In this document: positions 26,901 to 35,625 of the stretch, piece after piece
Numbering within the stretch: position 1 is the first letter of the stretch
Layout: every line of letters starts with the position of its first letter
NCBI GenBank assembly: GCA_964630785.1
Contig: CAZVZG010000014.1
Coordinates: 65,294-129,293, forward strand
Length of the DNA: 64,000 bases
Direction of reading: 5' to 3'
Origin: JADLCX01 sp964630785
GTDB lineage: Bacteria > Planctomycetota > Phycisphaerae > Phycisphaerales > UBA1924
Translations under genes and position numbers: made by a program
The notes under the pieces: generated by a model
Databases searched by the model: none
Told to the model about the DNA's origin: nothing
The model's input: the letters and a program-made list of their open reading frames with translations, nothing else

Positions 26901-29900
26901 ACACAACAATGCCCGCGTGGGCCTCGCCGTGGAAACTGCCGCTGATGTTCAGGTCGTTCGCGTCGAGGACGTCGCCGTGGCCGTCGTTCTGGGCTCGGAA
27001 ATCGAACGTCATGCCGGCCGAGAAGCTCGCGCCGAACCAGTCGTTTCCGAATCCCACGCCGCCGCTGATGCTGAAGTAGAACGCGCCGCGTGAGTAGATA
27101 TCCACCGTGCCGTTGAGGGTCACGATGTCGAAGAGGTTGACGTTGAGGCTCGCGTGAATATGCCACGCGCCGTTGGCCGCGGCGTACGCCGCCGTCGGCT
27201 CGTAGGCGATCGACGTCGAGACCGAGGCCAGCTCGAGCCCCACGACCGTGAGGCCCAGTTGGCCCGAGATCTGGAGCCCCGGGGCGATCGTGTTGAGCGG
27301 CGACCCGAACCCGTGGTTGATCGGGCTGGTGAGCGTGGCATCGCCGGTGTTGAGCTGGAAGTAGGTGTTGGTGACGTCGAGCGAGAGCAGGTGCTCGATA
27401 CCCAGGTGCAGGTCGTTGACGCTCACGTCGACGAGCAGCGCACCGGTGTCCTTATAGAGGACGGCCGCGCCGACCACACCGATCGACAGCAGCGGGCCGG
27501 TGGAGAAGAAGTCGGCCACGCCGAGCGACGCCTCGACGCGGACCGAGAGCTGGCTGGGGTTGTCCCTGAGCCAGAACTTACCGCCGAGCGTGAGCGTGCC
27601 GCCGAAGAGGTTGAGCCCGCCGTCGATGTACACCTCGAACGAGTTGGCATCGATGGTGACGTCGGTCGTGCCCGAGGGGCCGTAGGGCAGGTGCAGGGTC
27701 TGCTGGCTGTCGAGCGTGTTGAGCTTGAGGAAGGCGTTGCCCGTGAGCGTGAAGCCGGGGAGCGAGATGTCGGCGTTGATGCTGAGGAAACCCAGAGCGT
27801 CGCCGTTGGTGTACAGGTCGAGCGCGCCGGTGATCGACACGCCGGCGATGGGCTGGAGGTTGAGCACGCCCAGGACCGTCATCGAGAGTCCCTGGCTGGT
27901 CGCGGCGAAGGTGAACTCGCCGGCGATGATCTGGGTGGAACCCCAGTTCAGCGACCCGCCCGCGAAGATGCGCAGTCCGGGTGGCATGTCCACGGGGATG
28001 GGCGTCCCGTTGGCGGGGATAACCGTGCGCGTGGCGGGGTTGTAATAGTGCGGCACGCTCTGCGTGTCGGACGACGTGTTCACGTCGACGCTCACGGCCG
28101 CAAAGATGGAGAGTTGCCCGATCGAGATGTTGCCGGCGAGCTGGAAGCTGCCCCAGGTGTCGAAGGTCGGAATCCCGCCCTCTTCACCGGCGACGATCGT
28201 GATCTCGCCGCTGGCGGTGAGCGTGCCCAGCGGGGCGAGGGTGGTGCTCGCGTGGATGCCGAGCATGAACTCGGCCTCGTTGGTCGAGGCGTTGAGGCCG
28301 AACTTGATGCGGGCGTCGCCGTGCATGGCCAGGGCGAAGCCGAAGTCCTGCTCGTTGCCGAGCGTGAAGTCGCCCACACCGATGAAGCAGATGTACGGAC
28401 CGGCCGGGTCGATCTGGTCGCCCGCGTTGTCCGGGTCATAGGTCGCGGGGTCGAACCGGAGCGACGGCGCGCCGCGCGGCACGATGACGCCGAGCGATTG
28501 GGTGTCCGGATCGAACGTCAGCCGGTTGAAGAGCGTGGTCTGAGAGAGCGTCGGCGCGAACCTCGTCATGAAGTCCTGCGGGAGTGTGATCAGGACGTCC
28601 TCGCTGGACGTGTTCATGTACATCCGCAGCTCAAGGTCGAAGCTGATGAACTGGCGGAGGTCCGGGTCCAGCGTGACGGCGAACTCGAGGCGCCCGCCGA
28701 AGTCGAACGTGTCGTCGGCCAGGTCGGCCGTTCCCTGATCGTGGCGGCGGATGAAGACCGCGCCGAGGATGTCGCCCTGCAGGGGGGATCGCAGCGTGCC
28801 GACGATGGGCAGCGGGATGGGCGCCGTGCCGAGGATGAGCAGGCTGAACCCCTCGGGCGCGATCTCCAGCGAGAAGAAACCGGCGATGGTGGTGCTGACG
28901 GCGCCGCCCACGACCGGCGGTGAGAACGTGAGCGTGGCCCCTGCGAAGATCGCCAGCGAGTACGGCTTGAGCGTGACCGTCTCGATATTGGGGTCCTGCC
29001 CGAGCATGACAGTCTGCGTGTCGCCCGAGGTGTTGATCTTGAGCGTCGCGAGCAGGTTGCCGCTGATGCCCGCGCTGTGCAGAGGCTTGATTGCGTCGGA
29101 GCTGGCCGAAAACTTGGCCGCGCCGTAGAGGTTGATCGGCAGCAGGAGGTCGCCGTTCCCGTCGCCGTCGAGATCGACGTTCTCGAAGTTGATCACGAAG
29201 TCGCCGGAGGTGTGGACCACGCTCGATGCGTCGATGATGCCTTCCATCGAGAGGTTGGCGTCGAACGCGAACTCCAGCCGGTCGTTCGAGAACGTGAGCG
29301 AGACGAAGCCCACGTCGGTCCCGCCGGGCATGGAGGGGCCGCCCAGTCGGAAGCGCTGGTCGGCGAACGCGCCCTGGGTGAGGCCGCCCGTGTCGAACAC
29401 GGCCAGGCCCTGCGTCGGCGAACCGTCGAGGCGGATGCCCAGCGTGTGGCCGTTCGCGTCGCTGGGGAGCGTGAGCGTGGCGATGCCGAACGTGGAGAAG
29501 AACGCCTTTCGCGGCGTGGGGTTCATCTCGCCCGGCGCACTGTTGGTCGGCGGCGAGAAGAAGTCGGTGAGCATGAAGATCGTGACGTGCGGGTCGGTCG
29601 CGTCGTTGATGTGCGCCAGGCTCATGAACACCTTGGCGTCGACGCTCAGGGTCGGATTGTCGGCCGGACCGACGCTGAGCGACCCGAGCAGCACAAACTG
29701 CACGTCCGTCACGCTCGCGCCGATCACAACGATCGCGTCGGCGTCGAGCCGCCAGGCCGTCGATCCGCCGGCGGAGCTCAGCGAAAAGCCCGCGTCGATT
29801 CGGATGCGGGCGTTGGGATTGCCGGCCGCGCTCATGGGGGCGTCGCCGCCCTCAACAACCAGCACCTGCGTGCCCGTGTCCGCGTCGCCCTTGACCGTGA

Positions 29901-32900
29901 GGGTGTAGGTGATCGCTCCGCCACCCGAGAGCGGATCGCTGATCTCCCAGCCGTCGTCGGTCGCGACGGCCGTGGCGTCGGGGGAGAGCGTGATGCGGCG
30001 CGTGCGGAACACGTCGGTGAGGGCGTGTGTGCCGTCGGCGTCGGTGAAGCTGATGTCCGACACCATCACCGCCGGATCGCCGTCGGCCGGGAGCTGGTCG
30101 ATGAACCCGCCGTCGATGCTGAAGTTGATGCGGGAGACCACGAACTTGCCGGAGAGGTTGTCGAGCTCGATGAGGAACTCGCTGCCGGAGTCCTTGAGCA
30201 GCCAGAGGCCGCCGGGGCTGAGCGCGACGATCGAGCCCTCGTTGGGCGAGCGGGTGATCGCGATGCCCGCGTTGAGGAACTCGGTACGCAGGCCGGCGGG
30301 CAGGTACAGACCGGGATCGACCTCACCGTCGAGCACCGCCGCCCAATCCTCGCCGGCGAGCGGGTCGGCCTCGAAGAGCAGGCCGCCGTGGCCGCCCTTC
30401 TGGTTGATGACGAGCTGGCGCAGGGAGGACTCCCACTCCGCGTTGGTGAGCGCCGCGGGGGCCTTGAAGATGGGGGCGCGCAGGTCCACGGGGTCGGTGA
30501 TGTCGGGGAGGGCGGTCGCGTTGAACGTGATGCCGCCGCGGAAGCCGGTGAGGACCAGCCCGGTGGGGCCGAGGGGGATATCGACGTTGGCCCGGACGTA
30601 GGCCTGGAGGAACCCGTGCTCGGAAAATCCGAACATCATGTCCACGCCCCAGCCGCTGGGGAGCGTGACGGACGCGCGGGCGCCGACGTAGAGCACGGAG
30701 TCGTGGATTTCGTCCACGTTCTCCGGCGTGACAGCGACCATGGACGGGAGCGGGTTGTTGTTCGCGTCGAACTGCACGAGCCCGACGATGATGACGCCGT
30801 TGAACATCGTGCCGCCGAGGTCGCCCGCGGCGCTGCCGGTGATGCTGTTCATGCCGACGATCGGGAACATCCCGTCGCGGATCTTGCCGGTGTCGATGAC
30901 CAGGCCGTCGACCGTCAGTCCGAGCATGAGCGGGCCGACCATCCCGCCGAGGGTGGCGTTGATGGTCATCAGGAAGCGGTCCGGGTCGGCGTTGAAGTCG
31001 GGCCAGGTGAGGCCGATCGAGCCCATGGCGGTCGTCGTGGGGAGCGAGCTGGGCGCGCCGCTGCGCGTAAAGAGCCCGGTGAGCCCGCTCACGTCGATGT
31101 CCATGCGGACGAAGAAAGTCTCGGTGTTGCCCTCCTCCGGCGTGTGGCTGTCGAAGGGCACGAAAGTGCCGTTGCCCGTGATGGCGAAGTTGCCGGCCGC
31201 GCCGGTGAAACTGACCGCCCCACCACCGCCGCCGAACAGGGACGGGGGCAGGTTCAGCGAAGCGGTGAGTGTGCCGACCGTGAGCATGAAATCATCGTCG
31301 CCCGCGGCCGGGTTGATCTCGATACCGCTGCCGGAGATGCTGACGTAGCCGAGCGAGAAGCCGATGGTTGTCGCCGAGAACGTGAAGCCGTTGGGCACGA
31401 GGTTGTCGTCGAGCGTGAGCATCGCGACTAGGCCGCTGCCGTGCGCGTTGAACGATCCGACCGGGTTGCCGACGATCAACTGATCGGCGCCCACGCTGAT
31501 CGAGCCGAGCACCGCGCCCACAAGCATTCCGTTCTCGTCGAACGTCATGCCCCAGTTGGTCACGGTGATGAATGGGTCGGCCACACGCAGGAAGTTGCCG
31601 ACCTTGAGGTACGACACGCCGTCGATGTCCTCGGCGCCGCCGAACGTGCTGGTCGTGAGCGTGACCGTGAGCGAGCCGAAGAGGAAGCCATCGCCGCGGA
31701 TGACCAGCCCGGGGTCCATCGAGCCGTCCTCCGGCTCGACGTGGCCCGAGAGGTGCAGGCGCGGGACGGCGATGTCCATGGTGTCGACCGAGAACAGCGT
31801 CTGCGTGCGATCACCCGCGGGGTCGTAGCTCAGCAGCAGTCCCTCGGCGTGGGCCATGACGACGTTGGGCACCTCGAAGTCCAGCGTCGCGGCCGTGAGC
31901 GAGTAGCCATTGGGCACGTTGTTCTCGTCGAACGTGAGCGCCGCGACGATGCCGGTCCCGCTGCCCATCGTCCCGCCCGCGAGCTCGACCCGGAACTCCT
32001 CCACCCCGAGGCTGATCGACCCGACCGACGCGCCGGCCAGCGTGCCGTCCTCGTTGAAGGTCATCCCGAAGCTGGTGATGTTGAACGACGGGTTCTTGAC
32101 CTTGAGGAACGACGCGACGCTCAGGAAGCCCTCCGGGTCCGCGCTCCCGAAGTCGCCGGTGTTGAGCGTGATCGTGAGCGAACCGAACAGGAATCCGTCG
32201 CCGCGGATGACCAGGCCGGGGTCCATCGAGCCGTCCGCGGGCTCGACGTGACCCGAGAGGTGCAGCTTGGGCATCTCGATGTCCATCGTGCCGATGGACA
32301 GAAGCGTCTGCGTGCGCCCGGCGCTGGGATCGTACGAAAGCACCACTTCTTCGGCGTCGGCCACGACGACGTCCGGCACCTCGAAGTGCAGCGTCGCCGC
32401 GCTGAGCTCGAACCCCGTCGGCACGCCGTCGGGCGAGAGCATCATCGTCGCCGAGAGCATCGTGCCGCTGGCGTTGACCCCCGAGGCCAGGTCGAGCCGG
32501 ACCTCGGCGAAGCCCAGGCTGATCGAATCGGGTGACGTGCCGCTGACCGTCCCGTCCTCCGCGAAGGTCATGCCGAAGTTGGTGATGGTGAATGACGGGT
32601 CCTTGATGCGCAGGAACGAGGCGATCGCGATAAAGCCCTCGCCGTCCGCGCCGCCGAGGTCGCCGGTGTTCAGCGTCACGGTCAGCGAGCCGAACATGAA
32701 CCCGTCGCCGCGGATCACCAGGCCGGGGTCCATCGAACCGGGCGCCATGGCCACATCGCCGCGCAGGTGCAGCCGCGGCAGCTCGATCGAGAGCGTTTCG
32801 GTCGAGAAGAGCGTCTGCGTGCGGTCCGCGTCGGGGTCGTACGCGAGCATCACGCCGGTCGCGTCGGCCTTGATGACTTCGGGGACCTCGGCGTGGAACT

Positions 32901-34068
32901 CGGCGGCGCCGATGGCGAACTTGCCCCGGCCCGAGACGACCGAGATCGCTCCGCCCGCGTACTCAAGCCCCACTCCGAACGTCGCGGTCACGGTCGTCGC
33001 TTCGGCCGTCACGCCGCCGGGGTTAGTCTGGCCCGAACCCTCGAACGTGAGGCTGAGGCTGTCGGCGCTCAGCCCCGCGTCGATCATCACGCGCTGGTCG
33101 GCCAGCACAAACGACGTGAGCGTGGGCGTGATGTTGACGAACGAGAACGGCCCGAGGCGGCCGCTCAGGCCGGACATCGGTCCCACCGGGACCGCGCTGT
33201 CGCCCAGGGCGTAGGCGGTGGGCGCAAACCCGGCGTCGAGCCGCAGGCCCCGCACGTCCGCGGCCTCGGTGCGCCCGCGCAGCGTGAACGTGGGCAGGCC
33301 GAACACGCTGTACACACTCGCCCCGCCGCTATCTGAGGTGGTGATGCGGGCCTTGTCCGCGTCCGCCAATCCGTCTTCCACACCGATGGTCAGGTGGGCT
33401 CCGTCCGTGTCGGACTCGGCGAAGCTCATCGCCCCGTGCACCTGCTGGCCAAGCGCGAGGATGGCCCCCGTCGCCGTGGCCGAATCGTCGAGCCCGTCGG
33501 CGTCGCCCGCGGCGAAGAAGTCGGCCAGACTCGCGGCCTCGGCCGCGCTGTTCACGCGGATCGTGAAGTCGCTCGTCGGCAGCGTGGTCGCCACGATCGT
33601 AAGCGTTCCCGGCCCCTGGATCGCGACAAAGTCCAGAGCGGCGCTGTTGGCGTCCAGCCCTTCGATCGCGGCGAACGCGCCGCTGACTGTTCCGGCCGTC
33701 AGGATGTCGAAGCGTTCGCCCGCCTGCAGAGACCCACCGTTCGCCAGGCGCAATTGCAGCACGCCGTCGAGCGACGCGTTGTTGGTGATGGTCAGCCGGT
33801 CCGACATCGCGCCCGGGGCCGTCGGGTCGATATCGACAATCACGCGATCCGCCCGCGTGAGCGAAAGATCGGCCTGGCTCAGCACACCGAGCCCCGTGCC
33901 GCCGGGGTCGAAGATCGAGAGCATCACGCGCTCTTCGAGCCCCTCTGCCAGCACCTCACGCGGGCGGTGCGTGTCGGCGTTGCCCGCGACGCGGGCCAGT
34001 TGCCGCGCGGTGAGGAGACGACGAACACCGAAACGAGAGTCCGAGCCCGCGAACGTGCGACGTGCCAT
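20908..34068 (-). CDS. Giant LEPR-type RTX (hemolysin-type calcium-binding repeat) surface protein, 4386 aa
   Basis: This is a single open frame of 13,161 bp. ATG 34068 is chosen because GGAGGAG lies nine bases upstream. The N-terminus (MARRTFAGSDSRFGVRRLLT, then LAEGLEERVMLSIF near 45-58) matches the LEPR-type leader of planctomycete giants rather than a classical signal peptide. Residues about 400-900 hold three tandem copies of a roughly 168-residue unit, each with GSMDPGLVIRGDGF. Residues 900-2500 are beta-rich with recurring NTSSDTQ-type segments. From about 2500 RTX-like nonapeptides GGxGxDxxx appear, and they are dense from about 3420 to 4260 (for example GNDRIAGGSGADILGGGGGD). These bind calcium and fold as beta-rolls after export, commonly by type I secretion. 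The C-terminus has no PEP-CTERM or dockerin. No secretion ATPase is nearby. Confidence 0.85.
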   Translation of the reverse strand: MARRTFAGSDSRFGVRRLLTARQLARVAGNADTHRPREVLAEGLEERVMLSIFDPGGTGLGVLSQADLSLTRADRVIVDIDPTAPGAMSDRLTITNNASLDGVLQLRLANGGSLQAGERFDILTAGTVSGAFAAIEGLDANSAALDFVAIQGPGTLTIVATTLPTSDFTIRVNSAAEAASLADFFAAGDADGLDDSATATGAILALGQQVHGAMSFAESDTDGAHLTIGVEDGLADADKARITTSDSGGASVYSVFGLPTFTLRGRTEAADVRGLRLDAGFAPTAYALGDSAVPVGPMSGLSGRLGPFSFVNITPTLTSFVLADQRVMIDAGLSADSLSLTFEGSGQTNPGGVTAEATTVTATFGVGLEYAGGAISVVSGRGKFAIGAAEFHAEVPEVIKADATGVMLAYDPDADRTQTLFSTETLSIELPRLHLRGDVAMAPGSMDPGLVIRGDGFMFGSLTVTLNTGDLGGADGEGFIAIASFLRIKDPSFTITNFGMTFAEDGTVSGTSPDSISLGFAEVRLDLASGVNASGTMLSATMMLSPDGVPTGFELSAATLHFEVPDVVVADAEEVVLSYDPSAGRTQTLLSIGTMDIEMPKLHLSGHVEPADGSMDPGLVIRGDGFLFGSLTITLNTGDFGSADPEGFLSVASFLKVKNPSFNITSFGMTFNEDGTLAGASVGSISLGVEEFRVELAGGTMGSGTGIVAALTFDENNVPNGYSLTAATLDFEVPNVVMAHAEGLLLSYDPAGDRTQTLFSVDTMDIAVPRLHLSGHVEPEDGSMDPGLVIRGDGFLFGSLTVTLTTSTFGGAEDIDGVSYLKVGNFLRVADPFITVTNWGMTFDENGMLVGAVLGSISVGADQLIVGNPVGSFNAHGSGLVAMLTLDDNLVPNGFTFSATTIGFSLGYVSISGSGIEINPAAGDDDFMLTVGTLTASLNLPPSLFGGGGGAVSFTGAAGNFAITGNGTFVPFDSHTPEEGNTETFFVRMDIDVSGLTGLFTRSGAPSSLPTTTAMGSIGLTWPDFNADPDRFLMTINATLGGMVGPLMLGLTVDGLVIDTGKIRDGMFPIVGMNSITGSAAGDLGGTMFNGVIIVGLVQFDANNNPLPSMVAVTPENVDEIHDSVLYVGARASVTLPSGWGVDMMFGFSEHGFLQAYVRANVDIPLGPTGLVLTGFRGGITFNATALPDITDPVDLRAPIFKAPAALTNAEWESSLRQLVINQKGGHGGLLFEADPLAGEDWAAVLDGEVDPGLYLPAGLRTEFLNAGIAITRSPNEGSIVALSPGGLWLLKDSGSEFLIELDNLSGKFVVSRINFSIDGGFIDQLPADGDPAVMVSDISFTDADGTHALTDVFRTRRITLSPDATAVATDDGWEISDPLSGGGAITYTLTVKGDADTGTQVLVVEGGDAPMSAAGNPNARIRIDAGFSLSSAGGSTAWRLDADAIVVIGASVTDVQFVLLGSLSVGPADNPTLSVDAKVFMSLAHINDATDPHVTIFMLTDFFSPPTNSAPGEMNPTPRKAFFSTFGIATLTLPSDANGHTLGIRLDGSPTQGLAVFDTGGLTQGAFADQRFRLGGPSMPGGTDVGFVSLTFSNDRLEFAFDANLSMEGIIDASSVVHTSGDFVINFENVDLDGDGNGDLLLPINLYGAAKFSASSDAIKPLHSAGISGNLLATLKINTSGDTQTVMLGQDPNIETVTLKPYSLAIFAGATLTFSPPVVGGAVSTTIAGFFSLEIAPEGFSLLILGTAPIPLPIVGTLRSPLQGDILGAVFIRRHDQGTADLADDTFDFGGRLEFAVTLDPDLRQFISFDLELRMYMNTSSEDVLITLPQDFMTRFAPTLSQTTLFNRLTFDPDTQSLGVIVPRGAPSLRFDPATYDPDNAGDQIDPAGPYICFIGVGDFTLGNEQDFGFALAMHGDARIKFGLNASTNEAEFMLGIHASTTLAPLGTLTASGEITIVAGEEGGIPTFDTWGSFQLAGNISIGQLSIFAAVSVDVNTSSDTQSVPHYYNPATRTVIPANGTPIPVDMPPGLRIFAGGSLNWGSTQIIAGEFTFAATSQGLSMTVLGVLNLQPIAGVSITGALDLYTNGDALGFLSINADISLPGFTLTGNAFLKLNTLDSQQTLHLPYGPSGTTDVTIDANSFEVYIDGGLNLFGGTLTLGGKFWLRDNPSQLSVRVEASLGVADFFSTGPLLSIGVVGAAVLYKDTGALLVDVSVNDLHLGIEHLLSLDVTNTYFQLNTGDATLTSPINHGFGSPLNTIAPGLQISGQLGLTVVGLELASVSTSIAYEPTAAYAAANGAWHIHASLNVNLFDIVTLNGTVDIYSRGAFYFSISGGVGFGNDWFGASFSAGMTFDFRAQNDGHGDVLDANDLNISGSFHGEAHAGIVVWGEFIGVSLGAGGDFNYNGSTHEMTVYVYADFGWPIGEVGGTFSLGTLDFQSPPPPPRLAGPGSDNGWAAPTSGGTLYLNVGDLGQYRNLSESETVEQYTVEAIGAGTNAGQKIRVSGFGITQVYDNVTGIVGNFAGSNDYFFAGRDGARGLNGAVPLSVPVTVTGDDGNDTIIVRTTGTVNIQSGAGADYIAVSGAGGTVDGGADDDTITWNSGSEPGVTLNGGAGVNALQVIFTFGADRVRVDRAATGFLVKRLNASGSPFDTITSSNFMVLTLTGERGADDISLADLVGSGIRKVIADLSQYDTGMTTTQTVDGRTVTRRVVASDHDADLLTVAGTSSGDTMNLATGPDTLDLDGDADSTEQMLAINVPDDSDSAVIRFKVFNSIRADGDAVTIHGASGNDTINASAVATDLAALTIAGDADNDTLTGTPFNDALDGGVGNDTFTGGLGVDTFADAGGADTLVEARNADLRITDQTFIVGAVTTASRSTFGDQYSTVSEFESLHGIFEAASLTGGAQGDILAVGDVDGKVRINGVLTQVGQQFHGHVDLAGGLGGDTYIVTMFGNAGMLVNIADSGGAADGSDSLRVYGSNLGGVGDTMLLRPNFVAAFPAIRGDTGYRTSDRVNYNTALEGGLTVNTLLGDDTVVTDDNTIAATINTGGGRDLVQIGQVFGSERTPPRVATGDEFTTSGIDLTPTGQSDPVVGYVSNGASAPLTVNAGEGNDTLVVFRNVADVQLNGEGGNDTFTVRAFALSGTSGGNAGVSGGAGADLIEYATNANVDINGGDGLDAVRVLGTQFGDTFVVDEDGVSGSGLMIHFTAVETLELHAGDGDDTVYVLGTPGNLRTTIFGGAGSDRFFITGQAPGETDRPLVLGRIAGPILLEGGPGDPSIFGIPGAIMLPGETDMRLPPNAGSMSTSEAPTDRDTLDILDTDATADASGAQAAAVWPDGGAGLDVHTLSGLGMGGDLTQEDQTTPGGISYRRLEIVEATLGSGRENLQISSVADACTTIFRGNGGDDHFSLTAPAATGAILVVFGDTSASVTHSGTPGNDVIDASASAQGATFYGGPGTDTILGSSGNDRIAGGSGADILGGGGGDDVIFGDSGFDFDRVAAITTIRTTGTPGMDDFALVGADTINPGDGNDIVFGDHGLLTQSGGAPGVLDTGSDWAVAQTVNPSLGGGDVISSRSDANPAFTVPGAPALAGGNDLAFGGLGADTFTLGAGNDTVLGDHGRALLNGGAFTLIEATDPNAGGDDQINSGAGDDRVIGGTGSDTIDAGADNDTVFGDHGRFDFSLPANANFTAIFTASADGGAADTVFAGSGDDIVLGQQGDDLLFGQAGQDDLIGGHNVADGVDELDATPGVSDRIDGGAGDDVIAGDNAAIVRVAGGSTRYRSLIAGAIYLPDGTLQVTADAHTDPRGAITRLVTLLNHDAAAAPGTFGDDLIAGGGGDDMIFGQLGRDTLRGDGLLSNPTVTGQPIASASPANDGDDYIEGNGGNDSIWGDLGRDDIVGGSSDLFGLTAAEQRMDGADLIFGGAGDRTDRNDPGETTAGGHALDSDFIAGDNADIFRLVDSGGAFLTFGYDNYSADPNMRLLPRGIVMLDYTPGVGGTGSADEIRAEAGDDTVYGMTGNDTLYGDGQDDDLFGGVGDDWIYGGTGSDGIAGDDALLSTARNGVAEPLYGIDANAPETVSAPGVFSATIFAAGDLQKFARLLADTQGGADVVYGGLGDDFIHAGAGIDSVSGAEAMAAFYNIGADRPTLVYTPSLRRFTVFDPGTGLRKIADFFLNFDATQAGSRIDDGRDQLFGDNGHDWLVGGTNQDRLFGGMGDDVLNADDNLETNAGRNFGADSGAFAEPDLAFGGGGLDRLIGNTTGDRLIDWVDQFNQYLTPFIGSFPTVVRNPTDALIGALLTLGRGSGADQLLIEPAGELGLVRPSDPEWTDQLARPITLNGTPTVLWLGDSPTDIGHHPKRGVVGVASTTQNPGPGNFTGTIGG
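31330..32860 (-). repeat. Three tandem ~504-bp repeats inside the giant gene
   Basis: The DNA coding for GSMDPGLVIRGDGF recurs near 32,725, 32,220 and 31,715, giving a period close to 504 bp (168 codons). Flanking segments also repeat: YDPxxxRTQTLxS before it, SISLG and AATLxFEVP after it. Protein copies differ by point changes, so the duplication is not recent. Confidence 0.8.
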
Positions 34069-34538
34069 GCCACTTCTCCTCCGCTCAATCCGAATCCACG
34101 CGTGCAATGTCCACATTCGCCCGTGAGGGCGACGCGGCCAAATCGGGTTCAGCGGCAGTCAGTCCGATCTCAACACATGCTCCCGCGTTGCGTCAACACC
34201 ATCGTCGAAGGATCGATCCCGCCGCGCAGCGTGCCCGAGCGGCCACGCTGGTACCGCGCCGCGTCGGGGTCGATCCCGGACACCCACCGTATACCACGCG
34301 GGCATAAGCACTTGCAAGCCTGTTCTCAGACAATCTCAAAGAACCGATTCCCGGGTGCGTGGCTTCGTGCGTACACATATTTTGTGGTTATTTGTATCTG
34401 TATAGCATCAAAAGTATGGACGCCCTCTCCGGACCGGAGAACGGGTCTACTCGATCGAGCAGACTTGTTTGTTCGGATTATGGACGACTTGTCGCGATTC
34501 CGCCGCCGGGCGCGTTACCGGTCCCGGCCCGCGCGCAC
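34069..34538. other. Intergenic region between giant gene and ABC permease, 470 bp
   Basis: No gene is seen. Bases 34,370-34,415 form an AT-rich island inside GC-rich DNA, with ACACATATTTTGTGGTT and TGTATAGCATC, and probably hold the promoter for the giant gene on the minus strand. No -35/-10 pair with good spacing could be fixed by eye. Confidence 0.45.
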
Positions 34539-35546
34539 TCACTCGATCCGCGGGTCCACCCAGCGGTACAGCACGTCCACCGCGAGATTGAACACCACCA
34601 GCATGGTCGCGAAAATCAGCACAACGCCCATGATCAGGAACAGGTCCTTGTTCAGCACGGCGTTGACGAAGTGCTGGCCCATGCCCGGCACGTTGAAGAC
34701 CTTTTCCACCACGAACGAGCCGGTCATCGCCAGCGCGGCCGCGGGTCCGAGGAAGCTCAACACCGGCAAAAACGCGTTCTTGAGCGCGTGCTTGAGCAGC
34801 ACGCGGGCCTCGCTCAGACCCTTGGCCCGGGCCGTGCGGATGAAGTCGGCCTTGAGGTGCTCGACCATGCCCATGCGGGTGAGACGGGCGATGTAGGCCG
34901 CGTAGGGCAGGCCGAGGGTGATCGCGGGCAGCACGATGTCGCCGGGCCTCCCCCACTTGCCGATCTCGCCGATGCCCAGCCACACCGGAAAGATCAGCAC
35001 CAACGCCGTGCCGATGACGAAACTCGGCAGGCTGATGCCGATGAGCGCGACGGCGAGCGTCAGGATGTCCGCAAGCGAGTTGGGGCGGACGGCCCCGACG
35101 ACGCCGGCGGCGACGCCGAGCACCAGGGCCAAAAGGATGGCCGCCAAACCAAGCGTGACCGACACGGGCAGGCTGTCGGCAATGATCTGGTTGACCCGCC
35201 AATCGGGGTTTTTGAGCGAAGGCCCGAGATCAAAGACGTACCTCTCGCGCGGCGCCTGGCCGGCCGCCGCGGCCCGCGCCCGATCCTGTTCCAGCCGGCC
35301 CGAGAGCCAATCGCGGGCGTAGTCCACGCCGGACGCGTTGGCGAGATACGACAAGTAGAAGCGTGGGAACGAATCGAGGTTGTATTGGCGCTGCATGGCC
35401 TCGACAACGGCCGCGGGCGGCCTGCGGCCCTCGGGGTTCTCCAGCGGGTTGCCCGGGATCGCCCAGGCCAGCGCGAGCGTGAGCGTGTAGATCACCGCGA
35501 GGATGATCGGCAGCTGAAGCAGGCGGCGGACGATGAGCGTGAGCAT
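34539..35546 (-). CDS. Oligopeptide/dipeptide ABC transporter permease (DppB/OppB family)
   Basis: The 335-residue inner-membrane protein starts MLTLIVRRLLQLPIILAVIY and has about six helices. The family EAA loop is visible in FIRTARAKGLSEARVLLKHA, followed by LKNAFLPV and the family ending LYRWVDPRIE. It would form one half of the transmembrane pore for peptides or a similar solute. It lies 79 bp downstream of a family 5 binding protein. The partner permease (DppC type) and the two ATPases that normally follow are absent: the next gene is the giant protein. The transporter must be completed from elsewhere or is broken. Confidence 0.9.
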   Translation of the reverse strand: MLTLIVRRLLQLPIILAVIYTLTLALAWAIPGNPLENPEGRRPPAAVVEAMQRQYNLDSFPRFYLSYLANASGVDYARDWLSGRLEQDRARAAAAGQAPRERYVFDLGPSLKNPDWRVNQIIADSLPVSVTLGLAAILLALVLGVAAGVVGAVRPNSLADILTLAVALIGISLPSFVIGTALVLIFPVWLGIGEIGKWGRPGDIVLPAITLGLPYAAYIARLTRMGMVEHLKADFIRTARAKGLSEARVLLKHALKNAFLPVLSFLGPAAALAMTGSFVVEKVFNVPGMGQHFVNAVLNKDLFLIMGVVLIFATMLVVFNLAVDVLYRWVDPRIE

Positions 35547-35625
35547 GTTGAAAAGCAGTCAATCGGCAGAGCTGCAAAGCAGCAGATAAAAGCCTTGGTT
35601 GCCCGGCGCAACCGAAGTTGAGCGA

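Noticed and set aside
29077..31431. Plus-strand open frame (784 codons) opposite the giant gene
   Set aside because: A shadow of the giant gene with Arg/Val/Ala/Glu-rich composition and no start signal.
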